A stretch of 64,000 bases of DNA from Jacaranda mimosifolia (lineage: Eukaryota > Streptophyta > Magnoliopsida > Lamiales > Bignoniaceae). The DNA lies in NCBI GenBank assembly GCA_018894105.1, contig CM032131.1:5730501-5794500 (forward strand), read 5' to 3'. The position numbers and the translations under genes were made by a program. Below are positions 60,292 through 64,000 of the stretch, piece by piece. The notes beneath the pieces are model-generated. The model did no database searches and had not been told where the DNA came from. It saw only the letters and a list, made by a program, of their open reading frames with translations. Positions within the stretch are counted from its first letter, which is position 1; the number at the start of each line of letters is the position of its first letter.

Positions 60292-60408
60292 CAGTATAAG
60301 AAAGAAGGATAGCTTAGCTGCTCAGGGGAACATCGTTATGATCACAAACAGTTGGGTTATGGTGGCCAGAACAAGCCTGTTTTCCACAAGAAGGCAAAAA
60401 CAATTTAG
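60292..60408 (+). pseudogene. Fragment of cytosolic ribosomal protein eL42 (RPL36A/L44)
   Basis: Reading +, the pieces [12 protein letters not shown] and, after a one-base shift, [20 protein letters not shown] with AKT are the middle of eL42, a 105-residue zinc-binding protein of the large cytosolic subunit. Single-base losses near 60306 and 60328 and a stop at 60406-60408 break it. The Cys-bearing N- and C-terminal parts are absent. It begins directly after tttccag, which could be an exon border, so a captured exon is more likely than a full processed copy. Confidence 0.85.
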
Positions 60409-60479
60409 GGTCTAAGATTTTCTTAGATACTAGATTTATGTACTAGATATTGGGATTGTAATATTTATTATGGTATTTA

Positions 60480-62945
60480 ATAATAATGCAATGGCTAGAT
60501 TAAGAAAAATTCAACTTGATCTCTTATGTACTAAGAATGATACTGTAAATCAAGAAAAAAAAAATACTATTTTTTTGTTTTATGTACTTGATTTCTTAAG
60601 TTTTATACTGCATTTGCCTTGTTCTATACTATCGAATTTACTTTAACCACATCCAACCAATTGTGTTCTCATTCATACTAGTATAAGTAATTGATGAATG
60701 AGGTAAATGTATCATTTTGACACCACCATCGAAAATCAATGAACCTTTCATGACTATATCAGTCCTAGGAATAATAAATCATGATTCAATAATCATGCAA
60801 TGATCAAATCAAGATAAATTCAACTAAATCTCTTATATACTAAGAATTTTATTGCAAATCGAGAAAAAGGTACCATTTTATGTTTGTTTTATATACTTGA
60901 TTTTTAATGTTTTGTACTTAATTTGCATTGTTCTATACTTATATGGCATGTTTTTGTACTTGGCTTTTCCTTTTACCCAATTTATCTCAATTCGATGGGT
61001 GAAACAACATATAAGACCCTCTAATGCACTAAAATCATATTTTCTTCAAGTAATGGACGTGATAGTATATCGAAACACAAATAGCCACATCTAACCAATT
61101 GTGTTCTTATTCATACTAGTATAAAATATTGATGAATGAGGTAAATATATCATTTCAACATCACCATCGAAAATCAATGAACATTTCATGACTTTATCAG
61201 TCCTAGGACTAATAAATCATGATCTAATAATCATGCAATGACCAAATTAAAACAAATTCAACCTAAACTCTTATGTATAAGAATGATACTGCAAATTGAG
61301 AAAAAAGTACCACTTTTGTTTATGTTATGTACCTTATTTTTAATGTTTTGTACTTAATTCTTGTCATTCTGTACTTATATCATGTGTTTTGCACTGGCTT
61401 TTTCTTTTACCAAATTTATCTTAATTCGATTAGAGAAACAACATATAAGATCTTCTAATGCACTAAAATCACATTTTCTTCAAGTAATGGACATGATAGT
61501 ATGTGTGAAAATAGTTGGGAACACAAATAGCCACATCCAACCACTTGTATTCTCATTCATACTAGTATAAACCATTGATGAATGAGGTAAACGTATCTTT
61601 TCGACACCACCATCAAAAATCGATGAACCTTTCATGACTATATCAGTCATAGGACTAATAAATCATGAATCAATAATCATGCAATGGCCAAATTAAGACA
61701 TTCAACCTTATCTCTTATGTATTGAAAATGATGACACAAATCGAGAAAAAAGTACCATTTTTGTTTGTTTTTTGTACTTGATTTTTAATGTTTTGTACTT
61801 AATTTGTGTCGTTCTGTACTTATATGGTGTGTTTTTGTACTGACTTTCCCTTTTACCGAATTTATCTTAATTCAATTGGATAAACAACATATAAGACCTT
61901 CTAATGCACTAAAATCACATTTTCTTCAAGTAATGGACGTGATAGTATGTGTGCAAACAGTTGGGAATACAAATAGCCATATTTAACCACTTGTGTTACC
62001 ATTCATACTAGGATAAACCATTGATGATGAGGTAAGTGTTTCCTTTCGACACCAACATCAAAAATTAATGAATCTTTCAGACTATACCAATCCTAGGACT
62101 AATAAATCATGATTCAATAATCATGCAATGGCCAAATTAAGACAAATTCAACTAAATCTCTTATGTACTAAGAATGATACTGCAAATTGAGAGAAAAGTA
62201 CCATTTTTGTTTGTTTTATGTACTTTATTTTTAATGTTTTGTACTTAATTTGTGTCGTTCTGTACTTATAAGGCATGTTCTTGTAAGGTAAACAACATAT
62301 AAGACCCTCTAATGCACTAAAATCATATTTTTTTCAAGCAATGGGCACGATAGTATGTGTGCAAATGGTTGAGAACACAAATAGCCACATTCAACCACTT
62401 GTGTTCTCATTCATACTAGTATAAACCATTGATGAGTGAAGTAAATATGTCCTTTCAACACCATCATCGAAAATCATTGAGCATTTCATGACTATATCAG
62501 TCCTAGGACTAATAAATCATGATTTAGTAATCATGCAATGGTCAAATTAAAACAAATTCAACTTAATTATGTACTAAGAATGATATTGCAAATCGAAAAA
62601 AAGTACTAGTTTTATTTATTTTATGCACTTGATTTTTAGTGTTATGTACTTAATTCACATTGTTCTGTACTTATTTGGCGTGTTTTTGTATTGGCTTTTC
62701 CTTTTACTGAATTTATCTCAATTCGATGCGTGAAACAACATGTAAAACCCTCTAATGGACTAAAATTATGTTTTCTTCAAGTAATTATCGTGATAGTACA
62801 TATGCAAATGGTTGTGCAACATAAATCGCCACATTCAACCACTTGTGTTTTTATTTATACTAGTATAAACCATTAATGAATAAGGTAAATGTATCCTTTC
62901 AACACCACCATCGAGAACCAATGAACCTCTCATAAATATGTCAGT
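60480..62945 (+). repeat. Tandem array of a ~440-bp unit, about 5.5 copies
   Basis: The anchor ctcttatgtactaagaat or a variant occurs at 60521, 60830, 61268, 61712, 62158 and about 62567, giving spacings of 309, 438, 444, 446 and about 409. Each full unit has, in order, gcaaatcgagaaaa, tgtactt-rich text, aaacaacatataaga, ttttcttcaagtaatgg, acaaatagccaca, catactagtataaa, tcagtcctaggactaa and aatcatgcaatg. The first copy and the fifth have internal deletions. Copies are clearly diverged. A short plus-strand frame (IRPSNALKS, FLQVMDVIV) stays open in four of them. Confidence 0.9.
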
Positions 62946-63740
62946 CTCTTAGTTGTTTCACTAACAAATTGAGGTAAATTTGGCTAAAGAAAAATAGAGT
63001 ACAAAAACACTCAAAAGGCATACTTGATTATGAAAATTCAGTATAGTAATTCACATCCAAGTACTAGATACTAGTACTTACATATTATCTTTCTACAATG
63101 AAGTATTAAATTTGATAAATACGGTATTGTCTTAAATACATTTGAAATTATATTAAATTTAGTTATTTAAGTCATTATGGACCATCATGAAATGATTTTT
63201 AAGTCGTAGGACAAATATAGTCATGAGACCTTATTTGTACTACAATATTGATATCAAAATGATACATTAACCACCTATAATGATGTTGTATACTAATTTG
63301 AAAAGATAACATAAGTGGTACTATGTCGCAATATTAAAACACTCTATTGCGGCACTATGTTCTTAAGATGAAGTATCTTTTTCTAGTAATCAAGTATAAT
63401 GTTAAATAAATGAAGTATTTATTTTGCTTCAATGAGGTACTCTCTTATGATTTGCAATATTAGTTTTATATATTTTAAACATCATCCAATTTAAGTATTT
63501 TAGACCTTATTATATTAGTATAACTATGAAACTTTATTTTTTCCTACAATATTGACATCCAAATGAGACGTTTTATCATCAATATTGGTGCTTTATACTA
63601 ATAATTGTGTTTCTAACCATTTGAACACATGTTTATCCCAATCATTAATTGAAGAATACATGATTTTATTATTTTGGTATAGTCTTATATGTTGTTTCAC
63701 AAATAAATTGAGATAAATTAGGCCATATGACCAATAAGTA
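62946..63740 (-). repeat. Inverted fragments of the 440-bp unit
   Basis: At about 62950-63025 the reverse complement of the unit's segment from tgtttttgtactt to gaaacaac is seen (ttgtttcactaacaaattgag, gtacaaaaacac). A second inverted piece at about 63683-63725 reads cttatatgttgtttca followed by aaattgagataaatt. They lie immediately right of the direct array. Confidence 0.7.
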
Positions 63741-64000
63741 TTGAATTATTCCAATGTAGTACTAAATGTTGAAGATGGGGTATTTATCTTCTGAAGTCAA
63801 GTATTTATGTACAAAAATGAAGTCTTATTTTGCTGAAATGAGGTATTACATTTCTGATATACAATATCAATTTTGTACATTCTAAATATCGTTTAATTTA
63901 TACTTCTATTTTTTGAGTTTCGTGATTTGGCTTGTTACGCTGGAATTTACTTAGGTCATTCAACAAGTAAAAAAACACTCTTATGTAGTACTGCTTATGT
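63095..64000 (+). repeat. Second degenerate repeat class, running off the window
   Basis: A sentence with accttatt..ctacaatattgatatc, aaatga and tatactaat occurs near 63230-63300 and again near 63530-63605. A companion phrase, gaggtact or gaggtatt, followed by gatttgcaatat or gatatacaatat and ttttatat or ttttgtac, occurs near 63434 and 63840. No gene seen. Confidence 0.55.

Noticed and set aside
60480..62945. CRISPR-like array
   Set aside because: Units are about 440 bp, diverged and without unique spacers, in a plant nuclear context.

Overview
This window looks like nuclear DNA of a flowering plant. It carries a spliced MATE transporter gene, a spliced nuclear gene for the plastid ribosomal protein uS9 with a transit peptide, and a dense set of plant-type transposable elements. 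It is AT-rich and gene-poor by eye. I cannot name the species.

Layout. 1-7380: right part of a decayed Ty3/gypsy element of the Tat lineage (reverse transcriptase, RNase H, second archaeal-type RNase H, integrase on +; a separate antisense gene with its own TATA box on -; then the 3' LTR). It appears to have landed inside a long-TIR, MULE-like inverted-repeat element (7381-8556). 9133-9621 is a MITE-like inverted repeat. 10223-13341 is a nine-exon MATE (DETOXIFICATION) gene. 15032-17727 is plastid RPS9, two exons with a 2-kb intron that hosts a TIR element. 19347-30572 is a second, defective Tat-like element with two 332-342 bp LTRs. It keeps gag/protease and antisense-gene relics, lacks RT and integrase, and contains a nested solo LTR (24107-27465) and a nested hAT element (28958-29773).

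32319-32426 is a tRNA-derived SINE with a 16-bp target duplication. 33706-34795 is a PIF/Harbinger transposase pseudogene. About 37270-39450 looks like a solo LTR. 41566-42031 is a CACTA-type end with tandem subterminal repeats. 46188-46889 is a second hAT element, 48598-49376 a MULE-type MITE, and 50251-54441 a second large solo LTR holding a third hAT element (51292-52405). 54447-60240 is AT-rich and almost featureless. 60292-60408 is a broken fragment of ribosomal protein eL42. 60480-62945 is a tandem array of a roughly 440-bp unit, followed by inverted pieces of the same unit and a second degenerate tandem repeat running off the right edge.

Only the MATE gene and RPS9 look intact and functional; they are adjacent, on the same strand, and functionally unrelated. 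The rest is a nested transposon history: insertion order can be read from target-site duplications, three of which are perfect 8-mers around hAT elements sharing an unusual design (short words repeated in both orientations near their ends). The least ordinary observations are the antisense gene present in both Tat elements, with a TATA box in one; the three hAT elements; and the 440-bp array beside the eL42 fragment. All are read by eye without database searches.
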